Source: Shimia biformata
Lineage (GTDB): Bacteria; Pseudomonadota; Alphaproteobacteria; Rhodobacterales; Rhodobacteraceae
DNA length: 64,000 nucleotides
Assembly: GCF_016888515.1 (NCBI RefSeq)
Contig: NZ_JAFEJK010000003.1
Location: 62,001 to 126,000 of the forward strand
Reading direction: 5' to 3'
In this document: positions 55,059 to 64,000 of the stretch, one piece after another
How the letters are laid out: every line of letters begins with the position of its first letter
Numbering within the stretch: the stretch's first letter is position 1
Notes under the pieces: generated by a model
Seen by the model: the letters and a program-made list of their open reading frames with translations, nothing else
What the model was told of the DNA's origin: nothing
Database searches by the model: none
Program-made: the position numbers and the translations under genes

Positions 55059-56047
55059 GCCTGATCGACGTCGAAAACCTGACCCTGCAATTCAGGACGG
55101 ACGAGGGGCTGATCACCGCCGTCGACAACGTGTCCTTTTCCCTGAACAAGGGCGAGGTGATGGGGCTTGTCGGCGAAAGCGGCTCGGGTAAGTCGGTCAC
55201 GGCGAAATCGCTGATGCACCTGAATGCCCGCAATGCGGTCTATTCCCCTGAAAGCAGGATAACCCTGCACAGTGACGCCGGCCCGGTGGACGTGCTGTCG
55301 CTGAAGAAACCCGCCGACCTGCAGATCGTGCGGGGCGGGGCGATCTCGATGATCTTCCAGGAACCGATGGCCAGTTTCGCCCCCGCGATCACCATCGGCA
55401 AGCAGATGGTCGAGCAGTTGCAGCTGCATTCGGACATGTCCAAATCGCAGGCCAAGGCGCTGTCGGTCGAGATGCTGGACCGCGTCGGTATTTCGGATGC
55501 CGCAAAGCGGTTCGACCAATATGCCTTCGAGCTTTCGGGCGGCATGCGCCAGCGCGCGATGATCGCCATGGCCCTGTCGACCAAACCCAAGTTGTTGATC
55601 GCGGACGAACCGACAACCGCGCTGGATGTGACCATTCAGGCGCAGGTGATCGACCTGATGAAGGACCTCGTGGATGAATTCCACATGGGCATCATCTTCA
55701 TCACCCACGACCTTGGCGTCGTGGCCCAGACCGCCGACAAGGTGGCGGTGATGTATCTTGGCCGGCTGGTCGAGGAAGGCCCGGTCCGCGAGGTCATCCG
55801 CAACCCGAAACACCCCTATACCCAGGGTCTCTTGGCGGCACTGCCCAAGCTCGACGACCTCGACGCGCCGCTGACGCCCGTGCCCGGCGACATCCCGTCG
55901 CCCTTGGAACGGCCTTCGGGCTGCGTCTTTCACACCCGTTGCGCGCAAATCGTCGGCGATGTGTGCCGTGCGCAACTGCCTGTCGCCGATCAGGTCGATG
56001 ACACCCACAGTGTCGCCTGCCACATCTATTCCGGGGGGGCGGCATGA
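55055..56047 (+). CDS. Peptide ABC transporter ATPase (OppD type)
   Basis: A 330-aa ATPase with Walker A GESGSGKS, signature LSGGMRQRA, Walker B LLIADEPT and the Opp/Dpp C-terminal region with the cysteine motif CVFHTRCAQIVGDVC that holds an iron-sulfur cluster or disulfide in some homologues. It overlaps both neighbours by 4 bp. Confidence 0.92.
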   Translation: MSLIDVENLTLQFRTDEGLITAVDNVSFSLNKGEVMGLVGESGSGKSVTAKSLMHLNARNAVYSPESRITLHSDAGPVDVLSLKKPADLQIVRGGAISMIFQEPMASFAPAITIGKQMVEQLQLHSDMSKSQAKALSVEMLDRVGISDAAKRFDQYAFELSGGMRQRAMIAMALSTKPKLLIADEPTTALDVTIQAQVIDLMKDLVDEFHMGIIFITHDLGVVAQTADKVAVMYLGRLVEEGPVREVIRNPKHPYTQGLLAALPKLDDLDAPLTPVPGDIPSPLERPSGCVFHTRCAQIVGDVCRAQLPVADQVDDTHSVACHIYSGGAA

Positions 56048-57048
56048 CTGACGAAACACTGATCCGCGCCGATGGCCTGTCTGTTGGCTTCAAAATCGGC
56101 GGCGGGCTGTTCAACAGCCACATCCTGAAGGCCGTCGACGGCGTCAATATCGACATCGCGCGCGGGTCCTTCTTCGGGCTGGTTGGCGAAAGCGGCTCCG
56201 GTAAGACCACGCTTGGGCGGGCGCTTCTGAAGGCGGTGCCGATCTCGGACGGGACAGCGTCTTATGACGATGGCGAAGTCAGTTATGACCTGACCACCCT
56301 GCAGGGACCGGACCTGAAAGACTATCGCAAGCGCGCGCAACTGATCTTCCAGGATCCCTATGCCGCGCTTTCGCCGCGCATGACCGTGCGCGACATCATC
56401 GCCGAACCGCTTGAGGTGATGGGCCTGACCAGGACCCGCGAAGAAACCGACCAGCGTGTGCGCGAGATCGCGGCCAAGTGCCGGTTGAACCTCGAACACC
56501 TGCGCCGCTTCCCGCATGCCTTTTCCGGCGGCCAGCGTCAGCGCATCTCGATCGCGCGCGCGCTGGTCTCGGGGCCGAAATTCATCGTCGCGGATGAAAG
56601 CGTCGCGGCGCTGGATGTGTCGATTCAGGCGGATGTTCTGAACCTGTTGAAGGAATTGCAGCGCGATCTTGGCATCACCTTCCTGTTCATCAGCCATGAC
56701 CTCAGCGTGGTGGCCCATACCTGCGATCATGTCGCCGTGATGTATCTGGGACGGCTGGTGGAAACGGCCCCGACGCGAAAGCTGTTCACGGCCCCGCGTC
56801 ACCCCTATACCAAGGCGCTGTTTTCGGCGATTCCGTCGCTTGACCCCGATGACCGGGGCCGGGCGCAGAAGCTGACCGGAGAGATCCCGTCGCCCACGAA
56901 CCAGCCGCCGGGCTGCAAGTTCCACACCCGCTGCCCGAACGCGATCGACATCTGTAAAGTGCAGGAACCGGCACTGGAAAACCCCGGCGACGGGCACGAG
57001 GTCGCCTGCCATCGCTGGCGCGAACTGCTGGAGCAGGTGCCGGGATGA
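56044..57048 (+). CDS. Peptide ABC transporter ATPase (OppF type)
   Basis: A 334-aa ATPase partner. It has Walker A GESGSGKT, signature FSGGQRQRI and the C-terminal CKFHTRCPNAIDIC motif. The Walker B region reads FIVADESVAALD, where serine follows DE in place of the proline usual in this family; the catalytic glutamate is kept. It ends the transporter operon. Confidence 0.92.
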   Translation: MTDETLIRADGLSVGFKIGGGLFNSHILKAVDGVNIDIARGSFFGLVGESGSGKTTLGRALLKAVPISDGTASYDDGEVSYDLTTLQGPDLKDYRKRAQLIFQDPYAALSPRMTVRDIIAEPLEVMGLTRTREETDQRVREIAAKCRLNLEHLRRFPHAFSGGQRQRISIARALVSGPKFIVADESVAALDVSIQADVLNLLKELQRDLGITFLFISHDLSVVAHTCDHVAVMYLGRLVETAPTRKLFTAPRHPYTKALFSAIPSLDPDDRGRAQKLTGEIPSPTNQPPGCKFHTRCPNAIDICKVQEPALENPGDGHEVACHRWRELLEQVPG

Positions 57049-57117
57049 CGCGCGGGCACTTGTGCTTCGAGCGCGGGTGCATATCTTCTGGGGACGCAAA
57101 CGGGAGGGAGCGCGCCA

Positions 57118-57657
57118 ATGCACATGAATGACAGCCGCGAAATCGCGGCACCCGTGGGGGATGTCTGGGACGCGCTTCTCAGCGCCGAGATGCTGGCGGT
57201 CTGCGTCCCCGGCGCGCAAGAAGTGACCGGCACCGCCGCCGAGGGGTTCGAGGCGACCGTGGTCCAAAAGGTCGGCCCGGTGAAGGCGACCTTCAAGGGC
57301 AACGTGGCGCTCAGCGATCTTGTCGAACACGAAAGCCTGACGTTGACGGGCGAAGGCAAGGGCGGTGCCGCAGGGTTTGCCAAGGGCGAAGCAAAGGTGG
57401 CCCTGTCCCCGACCGACACCGGCACATTGCTGGAATACGAGGTCGACGCCAAGGTCGGCGGCAAGCTGGCGCAACTGGGCAGCCGCCTGATCGACGGTTT
57501 TGCCAAGAAGATGGCCGACCAGTTTTTCCAGAATCTGCAAACGGCGCTGGAAGGCTCGCCTGACGAAGGGGATGCCGAGACCCCGGCCGACGCCGACCCG
57601 GAGCAGAAGAAAAAGGGCTGGATCAAACGGCTTACGGGGCGCGGCGGGGACAGCTGA
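57118..57657 (+). CDS. CoxG-like SRPBCC protein
   Basis: A 179-aa protein of the carbon monoxide dehydrogenase subunit G (CoxG) family: MHMNDSREIAAPVGDVWDALL, then VCVPGAQEVTGT and the GKGGAAGFAKGEAKV segment. The C-terminus is basic (KKKGWIKRLTGRG), suggesting membrane association. In carboxydotrophs CoxG recruits CoxD to the membrane, but no coxLMS genes are in this window, so the role may be different. The start follows GGGAGGG. Confidence 0.85.
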   Translation: MHMNDSREIAAPVGDVWDALLSAEMLAVCVPGAQEVTGTAAEGFEATVVQKVGPVKATFKGNVALSDLVEHESLTLTGEGKGGAAGFAKGEAKVALSPTDTGTLLEYEVDAKVGGKLAQLGSRLIDGFAKKMADQFFQNLQTALEGSPDEGDAETPADADPEQKKKGWIKRLTGRGGDS

Positions 57658-57750
57658 CCCTGCGCGGGCGCACAGGCGCCTCTCTTGTCATCACAGATTT
57701 CATCCGCTTGGCGTGCTGATAGGGTCGCGCGGCGAAACAGGGATTTTTCC

Positions 57751-58676
<926 letters not shown>

Positions 58677-58680
<4 letters not shown>

Positions 58681-59438
58681 ACCTCTCCGCAGTCTGGGCT
58701 ATCTACTATTCCGAAATGGCGCGGTTTTTCCGCACTCTGGCGCAAAGCTTCATATCTCCGGTGATCTCGACTTCGCTTTACTTCGTGGTCTTCGGCTCTG
58801 CTATCGGCAGCCGCATCGATCAGGTCGAAGGCGTCAGCTATGGCGCCTTCATCGTGCCGGGGCTGATCATGCTGTCGGTGATGACCCAAAGCCTGTCGAA
58901 CGCATCTTTCGGCATCTACTTCCCGAAATTCATCGGCACGATCTATGAGCTTCTGTCCGCGCCGATCAACTATTTCGAGATCGTTCTGGGGTATGTCGGC
59001 GCGGCGGCGACGAAATCCCTGTTCATCGGGTTGGTGATCCTTGGCACCGCGTCCTTCTTTGTCGATCTCCAGATCCAGCACCCGATCTGGATGCTGGCCT
59101 TCCTCGTGATGACCTGCATCAGCTTTGCGCTGTTTGGCTTCATCATCGGCATCTGGGCGCAGAATTTCGAACAGTTGCAGCTGATCCCGCTTCTGGTGGT
59201 CACGCCGCTGGTGTTCCTCGGCGGGTCGTTCTACTCGATCTCGATGCTGCCTGCCGCGTGGCAGACCATCGCCATGGCCAACCCGGTGGTCTACCTGATC
59301 TCGGGGTTCCGCTGGTCTTTCTTTGGCCTTGCAGACGTGCCGGTGGCCGTCAGCCTGATGGCGATCGGCGGTTTCATGGTGCTATGCCTTGGCCTGATCT
59401 GGTGGATCTTCCGCACCGGCTGGCGCATCCGAAGCTGA
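58677..59438 (+). CDS. yadH: ABC-2 type exporter permease (YadH type)
   Basis: A 253-aa permease with six helices and the ABC-2 layout; the N-terminus ([20 protein letters not shown]) and the signature region [20 protein letters not shown] fit E. coli YadH. Together with YadG it forms a two-component exporter of unknown substrate. Confidence 0.9.
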
Positions 59439-59535
59439 TCCCCGCCGTTCACGGGCGTTGATATTTCTGCCACGTTACGTCTTTGTGGGGGGACATGCCT
59501 TGTTTGTCCCCCTCCGGGCTTCTACATCCGAAGCC

Positions 59536-60333
59536 ATGAAACGCTGGATCCCCTTCCTGAAATCCCGGCCCACGGTCGCCGTTCTGCGCCTGCAAGGTGT
59601 GATCGGTGCGGGGGGGCGCGGCAGCATCGACGACCGCCGGCTTGCGCCGCTTGTTGAAAAAGCCTTCTCCAAGGGGAAACCCGCTGCTGTCGCGCTTGAG
59701 ATCAACTCGCCCGGTGGCAGCCCGGTGCAATCCTCGCTGGTCGGGGCGCGCATTCGGCGTCTGGCCGAGGAAAAGAACGTCCCCGTGATCGCCTTTGTCG
59801 AGGATGTCGCCGCATCGGGCGGCTATTGGCTGGCGGCATCTGCGGATGAGATCTTTGCCGATGAAAGCTCGGTCGTCGGCTCGATCGGCGTCATCTCGGC
59901 CAGTTTCGGCGCGCATGTGTTCCTGACCCGTCAGGGGCTGGAACGGCGCGTCCACACCGCAGGCAAATCGAAATCCATGCTCGACCCCTTCCAGCCGGAA
60001 AAGGAAGAGGATGTCGTGCGGCTGAAATCCATGCTGGAACAAATCCACGCCAATTTCATCGCCCATGTGAAAGCGCGCCGCGGTCCGAAACTGGACACCG
60101 TGCCCGAGATGTTCACCGGCGAGGTCTGGATCGGCCGCAAGGCCGCCGAGATCGGGCTGATCGACGGCATCGCCCATCTGGTGCCGGAAATGCAGAAACG
60201 CTTTGGCAAGGACGTGCGCTTCCGCCGCTATGGAATGCGCAAACCGGTCTGGCAGAGGTTCGGGGCGACATTGGCGCAGGATGCGCTGGTCAGCATCGAA
60301 GAGCGCGCAGAATTCGCGCGGTTCGGGTGTTGA
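59536..60333 (+). CDS. sppA: S49 family signal peptide peptidase (SppA/SohB)
   Basis: A 265-aa serine protease. The INSPGGSP oxyanion motif at 57-64, the nucleophile S94 in AASGGYW and the likely general-base lysine K146 (52 residues later, as in Bacillus SppA) are present. It is short and lacks an obvious N-terminal membrane anchor; residues 13-24 form a first beta strand. Such enzymes degrade signal peptides. The start MKRWIPFLK is chosen over an upstream in-frame codon for family fit. Confidence 0.88.
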   Translation: MKRWIPFLKSRPTVAVLRLQGVIGAGGRGSIDDRRLAPLVEKAFSKGKPAAVALEINSPGGSPVQSSLVGARIRRLAEEKNVPVIAFVEDVAASGGYWLAASADEIFADESSVVGSIGVISASFGAHVFLTRQGLERRVHTAGKSKSMLDPFQPEKEEDVVRLKSMLEQIHANFIAHVKARRGPKLDTVPEMFTGEVWIGRKAAEIGLIDGIAHLVPEMQKRFGKDVRFRRYGMRKPVWQRFGATLAQDALVSIEERAEFARFGC

Positions 60334-60334
60334 T

Positions 60335-60499
60335 ATGATCCTGAAGGTCGTTGTCCTCTTCCTGATCGGCATGGGCGTGCTGGCGATGTTCGGCAAGCTC
60401 AGCTTTCCCGGCCAGAAACGGCTGAGTTCGGCAAAATGCCCGTCCTGCGGGCGCTACCGCATCGGGCGCGGGCCCTGTGCCTGTGGCAGGAAGGGCTGA
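60335..60499 (+). CDS. Small membrane protein with zinc-ribbon-like tail, 54 aa
   Basis: One hydrophobic helix (ILKVVVLFLIGMGVLAMF) followed by a cysteine cluster CPSCGRYRIGRGPCACG that resembles a zinc ribbon. It begins one base after the sppA stop and ends five bases before the antiporter start, so it is probably co-transcribed with both. I do not recognise a characterised homologue. Confidence 0.7.
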   Translation: MILKVVVLFLIGMGVLAMFGKLSFPGQKRLSSAKCPSCGRYRIGRGPCACGRKG

Positions 60500-60504
60500 C
60501 CACG

Positions 60505-61467
60505 ATGATGTCTTGGTTTCTTGTTGGCCTTGGCCTTGTGATCCTGCTGCTGGCCGGTGACGCGCTGGTGCGCGGCGCGGTCAATCTGTCGCTGCGCCTC
60601 GGGGTGCCCGCGCTGATCGTCAGCCTGACAATCGTCGCCTTCGGGACGTCGGCGCCGGAACTTCTGATCTCGATCCAGGCCATCCTGGATAACGCGCCGG
60701 GCATCGCCATCGGCAACGTGGTCGGGTCCAACACCGCCAATATCCTGCTTGTTCTGGGCCTGCCGGCGATCTTCTCCACCCTGCACACAAGCCATTGCGA
60801 CAGCCGCAAGACCTATGTGTACATGGTCTTTGCGACCTTGCTGTTCATCGCCCTGTCAATGGATGGCATCTATACGTGGCGCAGCGGGATATTCCTGCTG
60901 ATTGGTCTTGGCCTGGTGCTGGCGGATTCAGTGCGCGACGCCCATGCCCATCGCAAAGCCTGCGCAAACCCTGCTGGTGCGACCGAGAACCCGGACGAGA
61001 TCGAAGGCGCCGACCCGGACATGCCCTGGTGGCAGATCATCGTCTTCCTGATCCTTGGCCTTGCCGGTCTGCCCCTTGGTGCCGAACTCCTTGTCGAAAA
61101 CGCCGAGATCATCGCGCTCTCCTATGGTGTCAGCGAGGCGGTGATCGGCCTGACCCTTGTCGCGCTGGGCACCTCACTGCCAGAGCTTGCCACCACGATG
61201 ATGGCCGCGCTGCGTCGTCAGGCGGATGTGGCGCTGGGCAATGTCATCGGCTCGAACATGTTCAACCTTCTGGCCATCATCGGTGTCGCCACCTTCGTTG
61301 GCCCGATCCCCGTGCCGTATGAATTCCTGGTCTTTGACCTGTGGGTCATGCTGGGCGCGTCGATCCTGATCGTGCCGTTTGTATTCTTCGGCAGGGACAT
61401 CAACCGTTTGTGGGGGCTGGCCTTGACCGCGCTGTATATCCTCTATGTTGTTGTCGTGTTGAGCTGA
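60505..61467 (+). CDS. Calcium/sodium antiporter (CaCA family, YrbG-like)
   Basis: A 320-aa membrane antiporter with two inverted alpha repeats: GDALVRGAVNLS...TIVAFGTSAPEL...GNVVGSN and GAELLVENAEII...TLVALGTSLPEL...GNVIGSN. These hold the ion-binding glutamates and asparagines. The middle cytoplasmic loop is acidic. Two adjacent ATGs at 60505 and 60508 could start it. Confidence 0.93.
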   Translation: MMSWFLVGLGLVILLLAGDALVRGAVNLSLRLGVPALIVSLTIVAFGTSAPELLISIQAILDNAPGIAIGNVVGSNTANILLVLGLPAIFSTLHTSHCDSRKTYVYMVFATLLFIALSMDGIYTWRSGIFLLIGLGLVLADSVRDAHAHRKACANPAGATENPDEIEGADPDMPWWQIIVFLILGLAGLPLGAELLVENAEIIALSYGVSEAVIGLTLVALGTSLPELATTMMAALRRQADVALGNVIGSNMFNLLAIIGVATFVGPIPVPYEFLVFDLWVMLGASILIVPFVFFGRDINRLWGLALTALYILYVVVVLS

Positions 61468-61483
61468 CAACAAGGAGATCCCG

Positions 61484-62260
61484 ATGCGCGCAATGGTGAC
61501 CGGTGCGGGCAAGCGCCTTGGCCGCGCGATGGCGCTTTATCTTGCGCGGCGCGGCCATGATGTCGCCGTGCATTATGCGACCTCCGAAGCAGATGCCGAA
61601 GCCGTCGCACAGGACATCCGGGCGCTGGGGCGGCGCGCGGTCACAGTGCAGGCCGACCTCTTGTCCGAAGGCGATGCGCAGGGCCTGTTGCCGCGTGCCA
61701 GCGACGCGCTGGGTGGGCCGATTACCTGCCTGGTCAACAACGCCTCGATCTTCGAGCATGACACGCTGAAAACCGCGACGCGCAGATCGTGGGACCGCCA
61801 TATCGAAAGCAACCTGCGCGCGCCCTACGTTTTGACCCAGGCGATGGCGGCACAGGGGCTGACCGCGACACCGGACGAGAATGGCGAACCCGTCGCCGCG
61901 GGGCTGATCGTCAACATGATCGACCAGCGGGTCCACCGCCTTACGCCTGAGTTCTCGACCTATACGATTGCAAAGATGGGACTTTGGGCGCTGACCCGGA
62001 CCGCCGCACAGGGACTGGCTCCGCATCTGCGTGTCAATGCCATCGGACCCGGTCCCACTTTGCCCGGTCACCGCCAGACAGCCGAACAGTTTGCCGCCCA
62101 ACGCGCCGCAACCGTGCTGGGCCGGGGGGCTGGGCCGGATGACATCACGGCGGCGCTGGGCTACCTGCTGGACGCCCCGGCGGTGACCGGTCAGATGGTC
62201 TGCATCGACGGCGGGCAACACCTGTCCTGGCAGACCCCGGACGTAGTGGGGGTAGAGTAA
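61484..62260 (+). CDS. SDR family oxidoreductase (pteridine reductase/FolM-like)
   Basis: A 258-aa short-chain dehydrogenase. The cofactor motif TGAGKRLGRAMALYLARRG (KRxG) and the NNAS sequence, plus catalytic YTIAK and the GPGPTLPG loop, resemble pteridine reductases and FolM dihydromonapterin reductase. The first stretch has a basic NADPH-type pattern. It follows the antiporter by 16 bp with an AAGGAG site. The pterin role is inference. Confidence 0.85.
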   Translation: MRAMVTGAGKRLGRAMALYLARRGHDVAVHYATSEADAEAVAQDIRALGRRAVTVQADLLSEGDAQGLLPRASDALGGPITCLVNNASIFEHDTLKTATRRSWDRHIESNLRAPYVLTQAMAAQGLTATPDENGEPVAAGLIVNMIDQRVHRLTPEFSTYTIAKMGLWALTRTAAQGLAPHLRVNAIGPGPTLPGHRQTAEQFAAQRAATVLGRGAGPDDITAALGYLLDAPAVTGQMVCIDGGQHLSWQTPDVVGVE

Positions 62261-62554
62261 ACCTGACTTCGGTTTGCAAGTTTTGCACTGGGGGCAGTGC
62301 AGTTACAAAAGTGTTACAAAAACACTAATGTTTTCAATAATTTGCGTGGCGCACAAAATAATACTGTTTAAAAACAACGAGTTAAAAACCTGCTCAAAAA
62401 ATAGGCAAAGTAACGAAACCCGCCGAAAACAAGCGAAATTTCCAATTCGTCGAAGTTTGTCCATAGAGTTATCCACAGCTTTCGTGGATGTCTTTACCCT
62501 TGCGTGAGACGCGCGAAGATTGCAGCGAGGGGGAAAGAATCATATCTCGTCAAT
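62261..62554. other. AT-rich intergenic region before uvrC with a DnaA box
   Basis: About 290 bp, with a stretch at roughly 62300-62470 markedly richer in A+T than its surroundings. It contains two close TTACAAAA copies near 62300-62325, a perfect DnaA box TTATCCACA at 62469-62477 and an inverted ATCCAC / GTGGAT pair around it. No credible gene is seen. The region probably holds the uvrC promoter; the ribosome site for uvrC is poor. Confidence 0.6.
62469..62477 (+). promoter_or_regulatory. Consensus DnaA box
   Basis: TTATCCACA matches the DnaA box TTATNCACA exactly and sits 78 bp before the uvrC ATG in AT-rich DNA. Confidence 0.6.
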
Positions 62555-64000
62555 ATGACCAGTTCTGACGCCACGCCCCAGACGGGCCATGCCCGCATCC
62601 ACGCCTATCTCAAGACCCTTGACGGCTCCCCCGGCGTCTATCGGATGCTGGATGCGCAGGCGCGGGTTCTCTATGTCGGCAAGGCGCGAAACCTGCGGGC
62701 GCGGGTGTCGAACTATGCCCGTCCGCAGGGGCATTCGGCCCGCATTTCGAGGATGATCTCGGAAACCGCGTCGATGATGTTCCTCACCACCAAGACCGAG
62801 ACCGAGGCGCTTCTGCTTGAACAGAACCTGATCAAGCAGCTGAAACCGCGCTACAACGTCCTGCTGCGCGACGACAAGAGCTTTCCCAACATCCTCGTCA
62901 GCGCCGAACACGCCTTTCCCCAGATCAAGAAGCATCGCGGCGCCAAGAAGGAAAAGGGCGCCTATTACGGCCCCTTCGCCAGCGCCGGCGCGGTGAACCG
63001 GACGCTGAACCAGTTGCAAAAGGCATTCCTGCTGCGCAACTGCTCGGACGCGCAGTTCGAAAGCCGCACGCGTCCCTGCCTTCTCTATCAGATCAAGCGT
63101 TGCTCGGCCCCATGCGTGGGTCTGATCTCGGAAGCCGACTATGCCGCGTCGGTGGCTGATGCCGAACGCTTCCTGTCCGGGCGCTCGACCCAGGTGCAGG
63201 AAAGCCTTGCAATCGAGATGCAGCAGGCGTCCGACGCCATGGAATTTGAACGCGCCGCCGCGCTGCGCGACCGCATCAAGGCGCTGACATCGGTGCAGAC
63301 CGCGCAGGGCATCAACCCGCGCGGCGTGCGAGAGGCCGACGTGATCGGGCTGCATCTGGAAAACGGGCAGGCCTGTGTGCAGGTCTTTTTCATCCGCGCC
63401 AACCAGAACTGGGGCAACCGCGACTATTACCCGCGCGTCGGGGCCGATATCGAGGCCGCAGAGGTGCTTGAGGCTTTCATCGGCCAGTTCTACGACACCA
63501 AGGATCCGCCCCGTCAGCTGATCCTGTCCCATGCCATCGAAAACGCCGACCTTATGGCCGAGGCGCTGACCCAGAAGCTGGGAAAACGGGTCGATATTCT
63601 TGTGCCCCAGCGCGGCGAGAAGGCGGAACTGGTCATCAGCGCCACCCGCAACGCCCGCGAAAGCCTCGCCCGCAAAATGTCGGAAACCGCGACGCAGGCC
63701 AAACTGCTGCGCGGCATCGCCGAGGCGTTCGACCTCGACGCCCCGCCTCAGCGGATCGAGGTCTATGACAACAGCCACATCCAAGGGGCTCACGCGGTTG
63801 GCGCGATGATTGTCGCCGGGCCGGACGGGTTCATGAAGAACGCCTATCGCAAGTTCAACATCAAGGGTGTCGACCTGACACCGGGCGACGATTTCGGCAT
63901 GATGAAAGAGGTCCTGTCCCGCCGCTTCAAACGCCTGATCAAGGAAGACCCGGATCGGGAAAACGGCATGTGGCCCGACCTGCTGCTGATCGACGGCGGT
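62555..64000 (+). CDS. uvrC: Excinuclease ABC subunit C, N-terminal three quarters (cut by the window edge)
   Basis: The nucleotide excision repair nuclease that cuts 3' and 5' of UvrB-bound lesions. 482 codons are present: the GIY-YIG domain ([26 protein letters not shown]), the cysteine-rich [13 protein letters not shown] segment, the UVR domain ([16 protein letters not shown]) and the start of the RNase H-like domain with [11 protein letters not shown]. The helix-hairpin-helix C-terminus is beyond the window. The ATG lacks a close Shine-Dalgarno; GAGGGGGAAAG is about 17 bp upstream. Confidence 0.96.
   Translation, partial: MTSSDATPQTGHARIHAYLKTLDGSPGVYRMLDAQARVLYVGKARNLRARVSNYARPQGHSARISRMISETASMMFLTTKTETEALLLEQNLIKQLKPRYNVLLRDDKSFPNILVSAEHAFPQIKKHRGAKKEKGAYYGPFASAGAVNRTLNQLQKAFLLRNCSDAQFESRTRPCLLYQIKRCSAPCVGLISEADYAASVADAERFLSGRSTQVQESLAIEMQQASDAMEFERAAALRDRIKALTSVQTAQGINPRGVREADVIGLHLENGQACVQVFFIRANQNWGNRDYYPRVGADIEAAEVLEAFIGQFYDTKDPPRQLILSHAIENADLMAEALTQKLGKRVDILVPQRGEKAELVISATRNARESLARKMSETATQAKLLRGIAEAFDLDAPPQRIEVYDNSHIQGAHAVGAMIVAGPDGFMKNAYRKFNIKGVDLTPGDDFGMMKEVLSRRFKRLIKEDPDRENGMWPDLLLIDGG

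Noticed and set aside
62274-62507. 77-codon open frame in the AT-rich spacer before uvrC
   Set aside because: No ribosome site, unusual composition and no family resemblance; it overlaps the DnaA box and likely promoter.

Overview
The window is GC-rich (about 60-65% by eye), densely coded chromosomal DNA from an alphaproteobacterium. It most likely belongs to the Rhodobacterales (Roseobacter/Rhodobacter group). The evidence is the F0-only ATP synthase operon with duplicated b subunits (atpI-B-E-X-F), the divergent hemN/fnrL pair next to a usp-ccoNOQP-ccoGHIS block, the DUF1013/TrcR regulator, the dnaX-ybaB-recR line-up and FNR boxes of the form TTGAT-N4-ATCAA. No insertion sequence, prophage, CRISPR array or transposase is visible, so this looks like vertically inherited core genome.

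Layout. 1-5.2 kb: start of ffh, a DoxX/azoreductase pair divergent from a LysR regulator and a DMT permease, an ArsR regulator and an exported amidohydrolase. 5.6-8.2 kb: F0 ATP synthase operon. 8.3-14.9 kb: small proteins, RNase T2, TrcR, recR-ybaB-(membrane protein)-dnaX, a DUF202 protein and a phosphatase. 14.9-21.2 kb: rsgA, the SRP RNA gene ffs, a metallophosphatase, nudC, pheA and a membrane cytochrome c. 21.4-27.2 kb: yejABEF peptide transporter. 28-39.5 kb: a microaerobic respiration block with hemN, fnrL, usp, ccoNOQP and ccoGHIS. 39.5-50.4 kb: housekeeping genes including a PBP5-type carboxypeptidase with a SPOR-like tail, clpS, hemF, hemC/hemE, tRNA-Met and a phosphonate-monoesterase-like sulfatase. 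50.7-59.4 kb: a second peptide ABC transporter, a CoxG-like protein and a YadGH-type exporter. 59.5-64 kb: a signal peptide peptidase, a small zinc-ribbon protein, a CaCA antiporter, an SDR and the 5' three quarters of uvrC.

The 28-39.5 kb block works as one unit. FnrL senses low oxygen through an Fe-S cluster. Four FNR boxes sit at hemN/fnrL, at usp/ccoN, downstream of ccoP and upstream of ccoG. HemN makes protoporphyrin precursors without oxygen, ccoNOQP encodes the high-affinity cbb3 oxidase, and ccoGHIS assembles and copper-loads it. hemF, hemC and hemE for the aerobic and common parts of heme synthesis lie a few kb away.

The most interesting unexplained signal is between ccoP and ccoG. 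After the ccoNOQP terminator there is a separate FNR box, then about 115 nt that folds into three consecutive hairpins, the last a strong intrinsic terminator. A further FNR box for ccoG follows. I read this as a candidate FNR-controlled small RNA embedded in the cbb3 locus. It is an inference from sequence only.
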